The position numbers and the translations under genes were made by a program. The notes under the pieces were generated by a model, which saw nothing but the letters and a program-made list of their open reading frames with translations, was not told the origin of the DNA and did not search any database. Of a DNA stretch of 64,000 bases, positions 52,096 to 63,864 are shown piece after piece. This stretch comes from Allobosea sp. (lineage in GTDB: Bacteria > Pseudomonadota > Alphaproteobacteria > Rhizobiales > Beijerinckiaceae): contig NZ_JAFKFW010000009.1 of the NCBI RefSeq assembly GCF_017308015.1, positions 62,001 to 126,000 on the forward strand, written 5' to 3'. Position 1 is the first letter of the stretch; each line of letters opens with the position of its first letter.

Positions 52096-53304
52096 CTATG
52101 GCGGCGCGGAAGCGGCGGCCTTCGGCTCTCCCGGTGCTGCGACGTAGATGGCCAGCGCCACGGCGAGCGTGACCCCCATGAAGGCAAACAGCCAGCCGAA
52201 GGTCGCCTGCGCGCCGTAGCCATGCCCGTCGAGAGCGTTCACCAAGCGGCCCGATAGCCATTGCATCACGCCCGCCCCGCCCATGAAGACGAAATTCATG
52301 AAGGTGACGCCGCGGCCGATCTCCTGCGGCGTCATGAAAACGCGCGCATGCGCCATCACCACGGCATAGGTGACGCCGAACAGGCCGATGACGATAAGCA
52401 GGCCGACCGCAAGGCGGGACGATGCTTCCCCCCACAGAGCCAGTGCGAAGCAGGCGAGAACGACGGCCACGGCACAGGCGATGACCGTAGGTTTGGCGCC
52501 GATCCGCCGGTAAAGCGGCAGCACCAGCAGAGCCCCCACCGCGATGATGCCTCCCATGGCCATCGCCGCATAGCTCGTCGCCGCAAGATCGAAGCCGTGC
52601 ACCCTCTGGAGATAGGGCGCGATCCACAAGCCGCGAATCGAGATCGTCACGCCGTAGCTGACGAAGGTGAAGGGGAAGATCAGCCAGAGCGGCCGCTTCA
52701 CCACGATCTGCTTGATCCCGCCCAGCAGCGAGACATGCTGTTGTGGCGCGTCGGGCAGCGGCGGCGGGTCTTTCAGCAGCAGCAGCACCAGCAAGGCGAT
52801 GAACGCCACGATCCCGGACAGGCCGAACACGGTCGCGCGCCAGCCATAGGCTGCGAGGAAATAGGCGAGCGGCGCACCGCTCAACGGATCTCCGATCGAC
52901 CCGAACCCGATCAGGAAGGACGACATCGTCGCGAAATGCCGGGGCGAATAGAGCCGCGCGGCTAGATAGAAGCCGGACATCAGGATCGGTGCGCAACCGA
53001 TGCCGATCAGCGCGAGCGCCGTCAGGGCGGATAGATAGCCGCGCGACAGGCCGAAGATCATCGTCCCGGCGAAGGCGACCAGCAGGAAACCGGCCAGCGT
53101 CCGTCGCGGCCCGATCCGGTCGAGCGCATAGCCGACCGGGAATTGCGAGAGCGCGAATGCGATCAGCCAGGCTGCCTGCAGGCTGCCGAGCTGGCCCTGG
53201 TCGAGGCCGAGATCCCGCGTCAGGTCACCCGAGATCACCGCCAGGAAGGCGCGGAAGAACTGGCTCAGGATATAGGCCAGCAGCAGGACGACGAAGCTCG
53301 TCAC
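52096..53304 (-). CDS. MFS transporter
   Basis: 402 residues with twelve predicted helices. The A-like loop reads GYALDRIGPRRTLAG (between helices 2 and 3), and FLIGFGSIGDPLSGAPLAYF is typical. Substrate not predictable. The ATG starts MTSFVVLLLAYILSQFFRAF; it faces bolA tail-to-tail. Confidence 0.85.
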   Translation of the reverse strand: MTSFVVLLLAYILSQFFRAFLAVISGDLTRDLGLDQGQLGSLQAAWLIAFALSQFPVGYALDRIGPRRTLAGFLLVAFAGTMIFGLSRGYLSALTALALIGIGCAPILMSGFYLAARLYSPRHFATMSSFLIGFGSIGDPLSGAPLAYFLAAYGWRATVFGLSGIVAFIALLVLLLLKDPPPLPDAPQQHVSLLGGIKQIVVKRPLWLIFPFTFVSYGVTISIRGLWIAPYLQRVHGFDLAATSYAAMAMGGIIAVGALLVLPLYRRIGAKPTVIACAVAVVLACFALALWGEASSRLAVGLLIVIGLFGVTYAVVMAHARVFMTPQEIGRGVTFMNFVFMGGAGVMQWLSGRLVNALDGHGYGAQATFGWLFAFMGVTLAVALAIYVAAPGEPKAAASAPP

Positions 53305-53497
53305 GAAGCGTCGCTTTCGCTGAGATCATCGCGCGGCCTGTCGGACGCGATATCGATGATCTATCACATTGTCATCGCATCGGATCTGTCCGAAAAGCGG
53401 CTTTCGCTTCTCGGTCCGGCGCTATAGCGGCCTGCGCTTCGGCAAGACCCAGTTCGCAAGACAGGATCCTGGACGTTATCCGCCCTGGAAGCCCGCC

Positions 53498-54667
53498 TCA
53501 CTTGATCCGTTCGAGCACGGAAACGTAGTTGGCGACCGCCGCTCCGCCCATGTTGAAGATGCCGCCGAGGCGTGGGCTGTCGAGCTGCATGCCTTCCGGC
53601 GCCTCGCCGGTGAGCTGCATGGCCGAGAGCACATGCATGGATACGCCGGTGGCACCGATCGGATGGCCCTTGGCCTTGAGGCCGCCGGAGACGTTGACCG
53701 GCAGCTTGCCGTCCTTCTGGGTCCAGCCTTCCTTGATCGCACGGGCGCCGTCGCCTTCCTTGGTCAGGCCCATCGCCTCGTATTCGATCAGCTCGGCGAT
53801 GGTGAAACAGTCATGTGTCTCGACGAAGGAGAGATCGTCGAGCGTCACGTTCGCCTTGGCCAGGGCCTTCTTCCAGGCGAGCGCGCCGCCCTCGAACTTC
53901 AGGATGTCGCGCTTCGACATCGGCAGGAAATCCTGGACATGGGCCATGCCACGGAAGCCGACGGCGCGGCGCATCCTGAGCGCGGTCTCCTCGTCGGCCA
54001 GCACCAGCGCGGCGGCGCCGTCCGAGACCAGCGAGCAATCGGTGCGCTTCAGCGGCCCGGCGACATAGGGGTTCTTCTCGCTCTCCTCGCGGCAGAAGGC
54101 GTAGCCCAGATCCTTGCGCATCTGCGCATAGGGGTTCGCGACGCCGTTCTTGTGGTTCTTCGCCGCGATCATCGCGAGCGCGTCGGACTGGTCGCCATGG
54201 CGCTGGAAATAGCCGGCCGCGATCTTGCCGAAGACGCCAGCGAAACCGCCCTGCACCTCACCATCCTCAGGCAGGTAGGAAGCCTTCAGCAGGTTCTTGC
54301 CGATCTCGGGGCCAGGCGTCTTGGTCATCTGTTCGACGCCGACGACGAGCACGACCTTGGCGTCGCCCGCACGGATCGCCCGCACGCCCTGATGCACCGC
54401 CGCCGTGCCGGTCGCACAGGCGTTCTCGACGCGGGTCGTCGGCTTGAAGCGCAGCGCGGGATCGGCCTGTAGCACCAGCGATGCCGTGAAATCCTGCGCC
54501 GAGAAGCCGGCATTGTAGTGGCCGAGCACGATCTCGTCGACCTCGGCGGCGGTGATGCCGGCATCGACCAGGGCGTCGGTCGCCGCCCGCACGATCAGGC
54601 TTTCGACGGTCTCGGCATCCTGCTTGCCGAACGGTGTATGGGCCCAGCCGACGATCGCAGCGCTCAT
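53498..54667 (-). CDS. SCP2-type thiolase (acetyl-CoA acetyltransferase family)
   Basis: 389 residues. Nucleophile cysteine in TRVENACATGTAAVHQGV, histidine region VETHDCFTIAELIEYEAMGL, and the C-terminal GHPIGATG loop. The first residues (MSAAIVGWAHTPFG) fit SCP2/SCPx-type thiolases, which act in sterol, fatty acid or acetoacetyl-CoA metabolism. No fatty acid oxidation operon surrounds it, so the substrate is open. Confidence 0.88.
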   Translation of the reverse strand: MSAAIVGWAHTPFGKQDAETVESLIVRAATDALVDAGITAAEVDEIVLGHYNAGFSAQDFTASLVLQADPALRFKPTTRVENACATGTAAVHQGVRAIRAGDAKVVLVVGVEQMTKTPGPEIGKNLLKASYLPEDGEVQGGFAGVFGKIAAGYFQRHGDQSDALAMIAAKNHKNGVANPYAQMRKDLGYAFCREESEKNPYVAGPLKRTDCSLVSDGAAALVLADEETALRMRRAVGFRGMAHVQDFLPMSKRDILKFEGGALAWKKALAKANVTLDDLSFVETHDCFTIAELIEYEAMGLTKEGDGARAIKEGWTQKDGKLPVNVSGGLKAKGHPIGATGVSMHVLSAMQLTGEAPEGMQLDSPRLGGIFNMGGAAVANYVSVLERIK

Positions 54668-54805
54668 GGCGAAATCTCCCTTACTGTGCAGCTACACGTT
54701 ATCTTGGCAGCCTCGCGCCGCCGGGCAAGCCGGTATCCGCGCATGGTGGCCGTGCATGGATCGGCTCGCGACGCCTTTATCCTCAGAACTAGCCGGCCCC
54801 CTGCC

Positions 54806-55708
54806 TCATCGCAACGCCAGTGAGAGCAGCAGCCCGACCCCGCCGACGATCATCGCCATACCCAGCATTTCGCGCCGGCTCGTGCCCTCCGCGAAGAGTT
54901 TCCGCGAGGCGATCTGCGCCAATGGCACCTCGATCAACGCGAGCGTCCGGACATTGGCCGCAGTGGTCAGCGAAAAGCCGATGAACCAGAACTGCGAGGC
55001 GGCAGCGCCAAGGAAACCGGCCGAGAGCGAGCGGCGCCAGCTCTTCAGGCTGAGGATCAGCGCCTGCCGGTCGGCAACGAGCATGTAGACCACCAGCAAC
55101 AGGGTCTGGAGCCCGAGACCGAGCACGAGGATCGTGGAGGCGCGGATCAGGAACTCGCCCTCCGGCAGGGCCTGGATGCCGCCGCGGAAGCCGATCGCCG
55201 AAAGCGCGAAGAAGGCGCCGGAGACGATGCCGAGCACGGCCGGCCGCAAGCCCGCACGGGTCAATTTTTCGCCGGGCTTCCACGACACCACGATCACGCC
55301 TGCCGTTGCGATCGCGATCGCCAGGAACTTCATCGGCGTCAGCGCGTCGCCGAGCAGCAGCGCGCCGAACAGCGCAACCTGCACCGGCTCGGTCTTGGTA
55401 TAGGCGGTGGTGACCGCGAAAGAGCGCTCGCGCATCGCCGCCAGCATCAGGGCGGTCGCGGCGATCTGCGTCAGCGCGCCCCAGAGCGTATAGCCGAGAG
55501 AAACCATGCCGATTGCAGGCGGTAGGCGCTGCAGGCCGAGGCAGGCGAGCGCCAGGAACAGCATCGCGAAGGGCAGGCCGAACAGAAAACGCACCTGCGT
55601 TGCGCCGACGACGCCGATGATGTCGGTGAGCGAGCGCTGCGCCAGGTTGCGCGCGGTCTGCAGAAGCGAGGCGGCGATGGTCGCCGGAATCCAGAGAAGG
55701 CCGAACAC
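54806..55708 (-). CDS. EamA/DMT-family transporter
   Basis: 300 residues, ten predicted helices in two EamA repeats. Second repeat: ALIEVPLAQIASRKLFAEGT and GMAMIVGGVGLLLSLALR. Such proteins export small metabolites or amino acids. Neighbouring genes give no substrate clue. Confidence 0.85.
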   Translation of the reverse strand: MFGLLWIPATIAASLLQTARNLAQRSLTDIIGVVGATQVRFLFGLPFAMLFLALACLGLQRLPPAIGMVSLGYTLWGALTQIAATALMLAAMRERSFAVTTAYTKTEPVQVALFGALLLGDALTPMKFLAIAIATAGVIVVSWKPGEKLTRAGLRPAVLGIVSGAFFALSAIGFRGGIQALPEGEFLIRASTILVLGLGLQTLLLVVYMLVADRQALILSLKSWRRSLSAGFLGAAASQFWFIGFSLTTAANVRTLALIEVPLAQIASRKLFAEGTSRREMLGMAMIVGGVGLLLSLALR

Positions 55709-55923
55709 GCGACAAAGCCTCGGAAAAGCGAAGGAACCCGACGCTTGTGGACCGGCCGCCGCAGCTAGGCAAATCGCTCCGCAAGGGGTAGGTATGCATT
55801 CACGGGCGGGCGATTGTGGCGGCCGTCTCGAAATTGCCGCATGCGTCGCGTTGAACCCTGCGCCATCGCTATCGGCAAGATGCTATCCGCCCGCTTCGAG
55901 CAAGACAGGTTCAGACCCGCCCG

Positions 55924-57510
55924 ATGATCGCTACCCGCCTCGCAGCCGCCCTTGTCCTCGGTACCGCCTTGATCGGACCGGCCTATGCCGGCACCAGCCT
56001 CGTGGTCGATGCCTCCAGCGGCGCCGTCCTGTCGAGCGAGAACGCGAACCAGGCCTGGCGCCCGGCCTCCACGACCAAGATGATGACGATCTATCTCGCG
56101 CTGAAGGCAGTGCGGGAAGGGCGCCTTGGGCTGGAAACCGCGATCCCCGTCTCGAAGCTTGCCGCCAGCCAGCCGCGCGTGAAGGTCTATGCCCGGCCGG
56201 GTTCGGAGATCACGCTCGACAACGCACTGCGCATCATGATGGTGAAATCGGCCAACGACATCGCCTATGTCGTGGCCGAGGGTGTCGGCGGCGACGTCCC
56301 GACTTTTGTCGCCATGATGAATGCGGAGGCGCAGCGCCTCGGCATGCGCGACACCCGTTTCGTCAATCCCAATGGCTGGGACCATCCCGACCAGCAGACC
56401 AGTGCCCGCGACCTCGCCGTGCTCGCTATGGCGCTGATGCATGATTTCTCGCAGTATTCCGACTACTGGGGCACCTCGGCCGTGCAGCTCGGCAAGCAGG
56501 TGATGCACAACACCAACGGGCTGGTCGGCCGCTATTCCGGCATCGGTGGCATGAAGACTGGCTTCACCTGTGCGTCCGGATTCAACGTGGTCGCAACTGC
56601 GAGCCGCGGCGGCCGCACGCTCATCGCCGTCGTTCTGGGCTCGACCTCGGGCACCGACCGCACTGTCAAGGCGGCCCAGCTCCTCGACGAGGGCTTCGCC
56701 GCTTTGGGCGGCACTGGCTACGGCGTCGCTTCAATGCCGCCGAGCGGCACCCGCGCGCCCAATATCTGCGACGAAGTCCGCAACCGCGGCGGCGGCGTCG
56801 CTCTCGCCGATGATGCCGACATCTCCGGCCCGATCGCCGCCGGGGCTTCCGCAGGCGACGCCAACTCGCCCGATGGCGGCCGCTTCGCCATCTTCAATAC
56901 CCAGTCGGCCCCGCAATCCTCCGGTTCGGTCGCGACCCGTTCGCCGCGCGGACGCGTCGTGCTCGGCCCTCGCGCCGAGACTGTCCCGGTGCAGGTGTCC
57001 TTCGGCCGCAGCGCCGGCTCGGCTTCTGCCCCGCTCGCGGCCAACGCGACGGCGCAGCCGAGCTCGCGCGTCGCCCGCAGCACTCCCACCATCGAGCCGG
57101 AAGCGCCCGTGGCCGCCGGCCTCGTCGTGCCCCCGACCCGTCGGACCGCGTCCAGCAATGGCGCGATCCCCCGCGGCACCACCGCCTTCGCGCCGGCAAC
57201 TGCGCCGATCCAACCGTCGACAGACGCCTTTGGTGACGGCCCGCTGCGCCTGCAGGGCTCCGTGCAGCCCGGTGCGGCCAATGCGGCAAGCTTGCGCCCC
57301 GGAGCAGCTGCCGGCATCAAGCCGGCTACGCGCAACGCCGGCCCCGAGAAGGCGCAGGCGGCCAAGACGCGACCGGCGAAGGCCCAGCCTCTCAAGACTC
57401 CGCCGGCTCGCACCCAGCCGGCCAAGCCCAGGCCCTCACAGGCTGCCGTGAAGCCGCCTGCGGCCAAGCCGGCTGCCGGCGCCAAGGCCAAGCCCGCCAA
57501 CGGCGCCTGA
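55924..57510 (+). CDS. D-alanyl-D-alanine carboxypeptidase (PBP5/6-like) with long P/A-rich tail
   Basis: 528 residues. A signal peptide ends near AYAG (about 23). The S-x-x-K motif PASTTKMM, the S-x-N motif KSANDIAYV and K-T-G in GGMKTGFTC define a class C penicillin-binding protein that trims pentapeptides. After residue 250 come about 270 residues of A/P/S-rich sequence, in place of the usual C-terminal amphipathic anchor, perhaps a cell wall or periplasm spacer. Confidence 0.92.
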   Translation: MIATRLAAALVLGTALIGPAYAGTSLVVDASSGAVLSSENANQAWRPASTTKMMTIYLALKAVREGRLGLETAIPVSKLAASQPRVKVYARPGSEITLDNALRIMMVKSANDIAYVVAEGVGGDVPTFVAMMNAEAQRLGMRDTRFVNPNGWDHPDQQTSARDLAVLAMALMHDFSQYSDYWGTSAVQLGKQVMHNTNGLVGRYSGIGGMKTGFTCASGFNVVATASRGGRTLIAVVLGSTSGTDRTVKAAQLLDEGFAALGGTGYGVASMPPSGTRAPNICDEVRNRGGGVALADDADISGPIAAGASAGDANSPDGGRFAIFNTQSAPQSSGSVATRSPRGRVVLGPRAETVPVQVSFGRSAGSASAPLAANATAQPSSRVARSTPTIEPEAPVAAGLVVPPTRRTASSNGAIPRGTTAFAPATAPIQPSTDAFGDGPLRLQGSVQPGAANAASLRPGAAAGIKPATRNAGPEKAQAAKTRPAKAQPLKTPPARTQPAKPRPSQAAVKPPAAKPAAGAKAKPANGA

Positions 57511-57517
57511 GGCCGGA

Positions 57518-58429
57518 TTGGACCTGAGGCGCCTTGACCGGGGTCGAACGAAAGAACGCCAGGGCCTTCTCCTGGCGCTTGCCTCGGCCGCTGCTTTCGG
57601 CACCAATATCGTCAGCGCCCAGATCGCCGGCCAGGCCGGCCTGAGCGGGCCGCTCCTCGTCTTCTACCGCGTCCTGCTGATGCTGGCCCTCGCCGGTGGC
57701 GTGGCTCTCGCCTGGCGCGCCTCGCTCGCCCTGAAGCGCGACGAGCGGCTGCCTGTCCTGGTTTTCGGCCTTGCGACGGCGCTGGTCGGGATCGGCTATC
57801 TCTCCTCGGTGGCCTTCGTCCCCGTCTCGGTCGCGGCCGTCGTGTTCTACACCTTCCCGATCCTGATCGTGCTGGCCGAACCGGTGCTGACCGCAGCTCC
57901 CTTCCGCGTCGACAGGCTCGCGGTCGCGCTCGCCGCCTTTCTCGGTATCGCCCTCGTGGTGGGACCCGATCTGCACGGTCTCGATCCGCGCGGTCTGGCG
58001 CTCGCGATGCTCGCGAGCATCAGCGCGGCCGCGCAGTTCTTTGCCGCCGCGCGCTGTGCGGACACGCCGACCTTGCCCAAGCTGTTCTGGTCGCATGTCG
58101 TCATCCTGCCGGTAACAGCGCTGGTGCTGCTCGCCACCGGCGGCTTTCTGCCACCGCAAACCTTCCTGCTCGCGCCCATCGCCGTCGCCATCACCTATGG
58201 TGGGTATGTCGTCGGCTTCCTCTTCCAGATTCTGGCGCTCGCCCGCGTCGCGCCCGGCCCAGCCGGCCTCGCCTTCTGCGCCGAGCCCGTCTTCGCCGTG
58301 ATCATCGCCGCCTTCGTCCTCGCCGAGCGACTGGGCGCGCTGCAATATGCCGGTTGTGCCCTTGTCATCGCCGCAATCGCCATTAATGTAATATTAGAAC
58401 AAACGAGGCGGAGCACCGTGCCTGCCTAG
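57518..58429 (+). CDS. EamA/DMT-family transporter
   Basis: 303 residues with about ten helices and two EamA repeats (SAAAFGTNIVSAQIAGQAGL; GPAGLAFCAEPVFAVIIAAF). It begins at TTG 57518, 7 bases after the carboxypeptidase stop; no ATG is near the start, and it may be cotranscribed. Substrate unknown. Distinct from the transporter at 54806. Confidence 0.82.
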   Translation: MDLRRLDRGRTKERQGLLLALASAAAFGTNIVSAQIAGQAGLSGPLLVFYRVLLMLALAGGVALAWRASLALKRDERLPVLVFGLATALVGIGYLSSVAFVPVSVAAVVFYTFPILIVLAEPVLTAAPFRVDRLAVALAAFLGIALVVGPDLHGLDPRGLALAMLASISAAAQFFAAARCADTPTLPKLFWSHVVILPVTALVLLATGGFLPPQTFLLAPIAVAITYGGYVVGFLFQILALARVAPGPAGLAFCAEPVFAVIIAAFVLAERLGALQYAGCALVIAAIAINVILEQTRRSTVPA

Positions 58430-58518
58430 ATCATCCCGCGCCGTTCAGGCACGGAAAAGGTGGTCGACCCCTTTGATAGGCCATCGGCGGGATCCGATGC
58501 CCTAGAGGCTCTGCGAAC

Positions 58519-59610
58519 ATGTCCGGCGACCCTGCCCGCCCCCTCCCCGTTCCGCTGACCCTGCTCACCGGCTTCCTCGGCGCCGGCAAGACCACCTTGC
58601 TGAATCGCCTGCTCAAGGACCCGTCGCTGGCCGGCACACTCGTACTCGTCAACGAGTTCGGAGAAATCGGCCTCGACCACCTGATGATCGAAGGCGTCGA
58701 GGAGAACATGATTCTCCTCGAATCCGGCTGCCTGTGCTGCACCATCCGCGACGATCTCATCGTCACGCTGGAGGATCTGCTGCGCCGCCGCGACAACGAC
58801 CGCATCACGCCCTTTTCGCGCCTGGTCATCGAGACGACCGGCCTTGCCGATCCCGCCCCGATCCTCAACGTCCTGATCAACCACCCCTATCTCGCCATGC
58901 GCTTCCGACTCGACGGGGTCGTGACACTGGTCGATGCGGTCAACGGGATGGCGACGCTCGATTCCCATGAGGAGGCCCGCCGCCAGGTCGTTGCCGCCGA
59001 CCGGCTCGTGCTGACCAAGGCCGAGCTCGCCACGCCCGAAACCGCCGCCGCCCTGCGGCAACGGCTCGATAGCCTCAATCCGGGAATTGCCATCCTGCAG
59101 CCGGACGCTCCTGCCGCCGACCTGATCGGCGCCGGCCTCTACGATCTCGCGAAGCAACCGCACGCACTGCGCCACTGGCTGGCCGAGGACGCGCTGCCCT
59201 GCCACGGTGACCACGACCACCACCATGGTCACGATCATCACCATGCCCATGACCAGAACCCGCATGACGTCAACCGCCACGACGCCTCGATCCGCGCCTT
59301 CGTCCTCGCCGCCGAACAGCCGATCGCCCGCACCACCTTCGACCTGTTCTGGACGCTGCTGCGCTCCATCCACGGCCCACGCCTGCTACGATTGAAGGGG
59401 CTGGTGGACATTGCCGGAGAGCCCGGCCGGCCACTGCTCGTTCACGCCGTCCAGCAGATCCTGCACCCCCCCATCCAGCTCGATAGCTGGCCGGATGCCG
59501 ACCACCGCTCCCGCCTCGTCCTGATCGTCAAGGATATCGAGGAGGACACCGTACGCAAGCTCTGGTCGGCTTTCCTCGGGCAGATGTCCGCACAACCGCA
59601 GACCGCCTGA
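58519..59610 (+). CDS. CobW/COG0523-family GTP-dependent metallochaperone
   Basis: 363 residues. Walker A GFLGAGKTTLLN (residues 18-29), the C-x-C-C metal motif GCLCCT (about 72), Walker B VIETTGLADP, and a histidine-rich loop (CHGDHDHHHGHDHHHAHD, about 232-250) before the C-terminal domain. Such proteins deliver zinc or cobalt to client enzymes, often when zinc is scarce. The His loop suggests metal binding. No Zur box was recognised. Confidence 0.92.
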   Translation: MSGDPARPLPVPLTLLTGFLGAGKTTLLNRLLKDPSLAGTLVLVNEFGEIGLDHLMIEGVEENMILLESGCLCCTIRDDLIVTLEDLLRRRDNDRITPFSRLVIETTGLADPAPILNVLINHPYLAMRFRLDGVVTLVDAVNGMATLDSHEEARRQVVAADRLVLTKAELATPETAAALRQRLDSLNPGIAILQPDAPAADLIGAGLYDLAKQPHALRHWLAEDALPCHGDHDHHHGHDHHHAHDQNPHDVNRHDASIRAFVLAAEQPIARTTFDLFWTLLRSIHGPRLLRLKGLVDIAGEPGRPLLVHAVQQILHPPIQLDSWPDADHRSRLVLIVKDIEEDTVRKLWSAFLGQMSAQPQTA

Positions 59611-60838
59611 ACCTCGGCCCGTTTCTTGAACCCGGCCCTGCGAGCTGGCAGGCGCGCCCGCGCGCCTGGCCATTCCGGTACAGCCATGTGCCGGAGCGAT
59701 CCAGAAAGGTACGGGCAGATGAGCACGATGACGGCTCTGGCGACGACCGACGGCATTGCAGCCATGGCTCGGCCACCCCTGCCGCTCCCTCGTCCGGATG
59801 CAGCGATCTACAGCGAGCTTCGCCCGCTGGGCGCCTGCGATTCCATCCGCCCGGAATGGGCCGATCTCGCAAGCCGCGCGCTTGAGACCAATCCCTGTCT
59901 CGAGCCGGGCTTCGCGCTGGCTGCCGCGCAACACCTCGTCTCGTTCCACGATACCGAACTGATGCTGCTCTGGCAGGGCGACCCGGGCTCGGAAAGGCGG
60001 CGCCTCGTCGGGCTGGTTCCCTGCCGAACGAGACGCCGGCTCTTCGCCTTCGATACGCTGGAAGGTTTCGCCGATCCGCGCTTGCTGAACGGTACGCCGC
60101 TGCTGGACCGCACCTTCGCTGCCCCCGCGCTTGCCGCCTTCCTGCGCGGTTGGCACAGGCATAGCCATCCCTACGAAGCGTTTTCCCTGTCTGGAATCGA
60201 TCCGGCCGGCGCATTCGCCACGACCCTTGCCCGCGTCGCCGACAGCCATGGCGTCGCGCTCGACTGGAAACCTCTCGTCGGGCGCCGGCTCGAACTGCCT
60301 CCCACCGCTCGCATCGCCACCTCCGACGAAACCCTGCGAGACAAGGGCCGCCTGGTCCTCGCCGAGGCCATGAACCAGGCCGACCGGCGCGACGCCGTCG
60401 AGATACTGCTCGCAATCGAGGCGTCCGGCGCGCGCGGCCGGGCAGGCAAGGCGACATTGCAGGACACTCGCGAGGTTGGCTTCCTGCGCAGCATGAGCCG
60501 CGATCTCGGAAGGCAGAGGCTCTGCCGCATCGCAGTTCTGGTGTTGGACGAGCGGCCGATCGCTGCCGCGCTCACGCTCGGCAAGGGCGCGACCTGCTGG
60601 CTCTATCACGGCGTCGGCGACGAGGCCTTCGCCGCGCTGGAGCCCTTGCCGATGTTGCTCGCCATGATGCGCAAGCAGCAACCCTCCCGGCAGATCCTGC
60701 TGCCCGGCGGTCTGCCCTTGTTCGGCGCTCGCAACGAGGCCTTCGGCACGATCAGCCTGACCCGGCGCCGGGCGCGAGGAACGCGCCGGCCGGCCGACCT
60801 TGCCGCCCGCATGCGCGAGAAGCTCGCGCACTCGCTGT

Positions 60839-62458
<1,620 letters not shown>

Positions 62459-62551
62459 AATAACTGTCCGGTGGGAGGCGCGGCACGATAGGCAGGCCGC
62501 CTCCCCCTGTCACGCGTGTCTTGCGTATCCTCTCTCAGCGTAAGGATGCGC

Positions 62552-63613
62552 TCAGAACATGCGTTCGCCTGCCGGCGGCAGATAGGCATCCGTAAAAGCA
62601 TCGCCCGCCCGCACCTTGTCGCGGAAGCTCCCCGCCAGAGCGAGCTGATCCAGCGCCTGCACCCAGCGCGCGCGGTCGACCCCACCCAGACCATGCGCGC
62701 GTACATAGGGCGTCAGGATGTTGCGTTCGATGACGGCGGCGAGCTTGTCGCGCTCCACCTCGATCTGAGCGCTCTCGTTGCGGCGCAGAACACCTTGCGC
62801 GGCGACACCCGGATTGACGACGGTATCGCGGATACCACGCATGACGGCGCGCACGAGCCCCCGCACCGCTTCGGGCTTGGCGTCAGCGAACTTTCCGGAG
62901 ACGACCACCACGCTGCCATAGAGCACGATGCCGTGATCGGCCATTTCCATCAGCACGATATCATCGGCCGGTACGCCGCGCGCTCTCAGCGAGACGGCGG
63001 TGGGAGGGCCGAACGCGAAGAGGGCATCGATCTCCCCTGAGGCGAGCATCGGCTCACGAACCGGCAGGCCAATGGTCTCGATCCGGATCTTGCCGTCGTC
63101 GATCTTGTTGAAGCTCTTGAAGATGGGCCATTGCGCGAAACTGGCATCGATGCTCGCCGTGCCGAGCTTGCGGCCTTCCAGGCTCGTTGGCGCGGTCGTG
63201 ATCCCCCGGCTCTTGCGGCCGACCAAGGCATAGCCCGGCCGGTCATGGACGATCATCACCGCCTTGAGATCGGCGCTCGGATTCTCGTCGCGGAAGCGAA
63301 TGAGCGCATTGAGATCACCAAAGCCGGCATCCTGCTCACCGGCTGCCAGGCGCTGCAACATGGCGCGTGTGCCATTCCCGGGCTCGATCACGGCATCGAG
63401 CCCTTCGGTGCCGAAATAGCCCTTGTCCTGCGCCACCAGAAACGGCGCGGTCAGCGCATCGAACCGCCGATCCAGCGCGAAGCGGACGGGGGTGTTACCC
63501 TCGGCCTGAGCCGCCGCGCCCCCGGCGAGGCAGGCAACCGCGGCTCCTGCCGCCAATTGTCCGAACCCGCGCCGGGATGGCACCGAGAGACGAGAGGGCG
63601 AAACGATCGGCAT
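62552..63613 (-). CDS. ABC-type substrate-binding protein (NMT1/ThiY-like), Tat-exported
   Basis: 353 residues from ATG 63613. A twin-arginine signal (VPSRRGFGQLAAGAAVACLA) precedes the binding fold: LTAPFLVAQDKGYFGTEGLD, AVIEPGNGTRAMLQRLAAGE, DAGFGDLNALIRFRD, the pattern of taurine, nitrate or pyrimidine-precursor binding proteins. Permease and ATPase genes are not adjacent in this window. Confidence 0.87.
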   Translation of the reverse strand: MPIVSPSRLSVPSRRGFGQLAAGAAVACLAGGAAAQAEGNTPVRFALDRRFDALTAPFLVAQDKGYFGTEGLDAVIEPGNGTRAMLQRLAAGEQDAGFGDLNALIRFRDENPSADLKAVMIVHDRPGYALVGRKSRGITTAPTSLEGRKLGTASIDASFAQWPIFKSFNKIDDGKIRIETIGLPVREPMLASGEIDALFAFGPPTAVSLRARGVPADDIVLMEMADHGIVLYGSVVVVSGKFADAKPEAVRGLVRAVMRGIRDTVVNPGVAAQGVLRRNESAQIEVERDKLAAVIERNILTPYVRAHGLGGVDRARWVQALDQLALAGSFRDKVRAGDAFTDAYLPPAGERMF

Positions 63614-63795
63614 GTCTAGCCTCCGGCGCCTTGCTGGCTTCAGCACGGGATGATCGTGCGTCCAGTCTTCCTGACATCATAAGATGTTGAAATGCCGTCA
63701 ACACGATGGAAGTTCCGTTACGTTTTCGGGCCAGCGCCGGTCCTGCCCCCTTCCGATGGAAGCCCACACCAATTTTGCAGCGGATGGGTCTCAAT

Positions 63796-63817
63796 CCCTC
63801 CTGCAAACGAAGGAGGG
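63796..63817 (-). terminator. Possible terminator of the right-edge gene
   Basis: CCCTCCT and AGGAGGG form a 7-bp stem downstream of the stop at 63865 (minus strand). The T-tract is poor. Confidence 0.35.
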
Positions 63818-63864
63818 CCGAAAAGCCTCTCTTCCTGCCGCTTCGCTTGCCGAAGGAAGAAGGC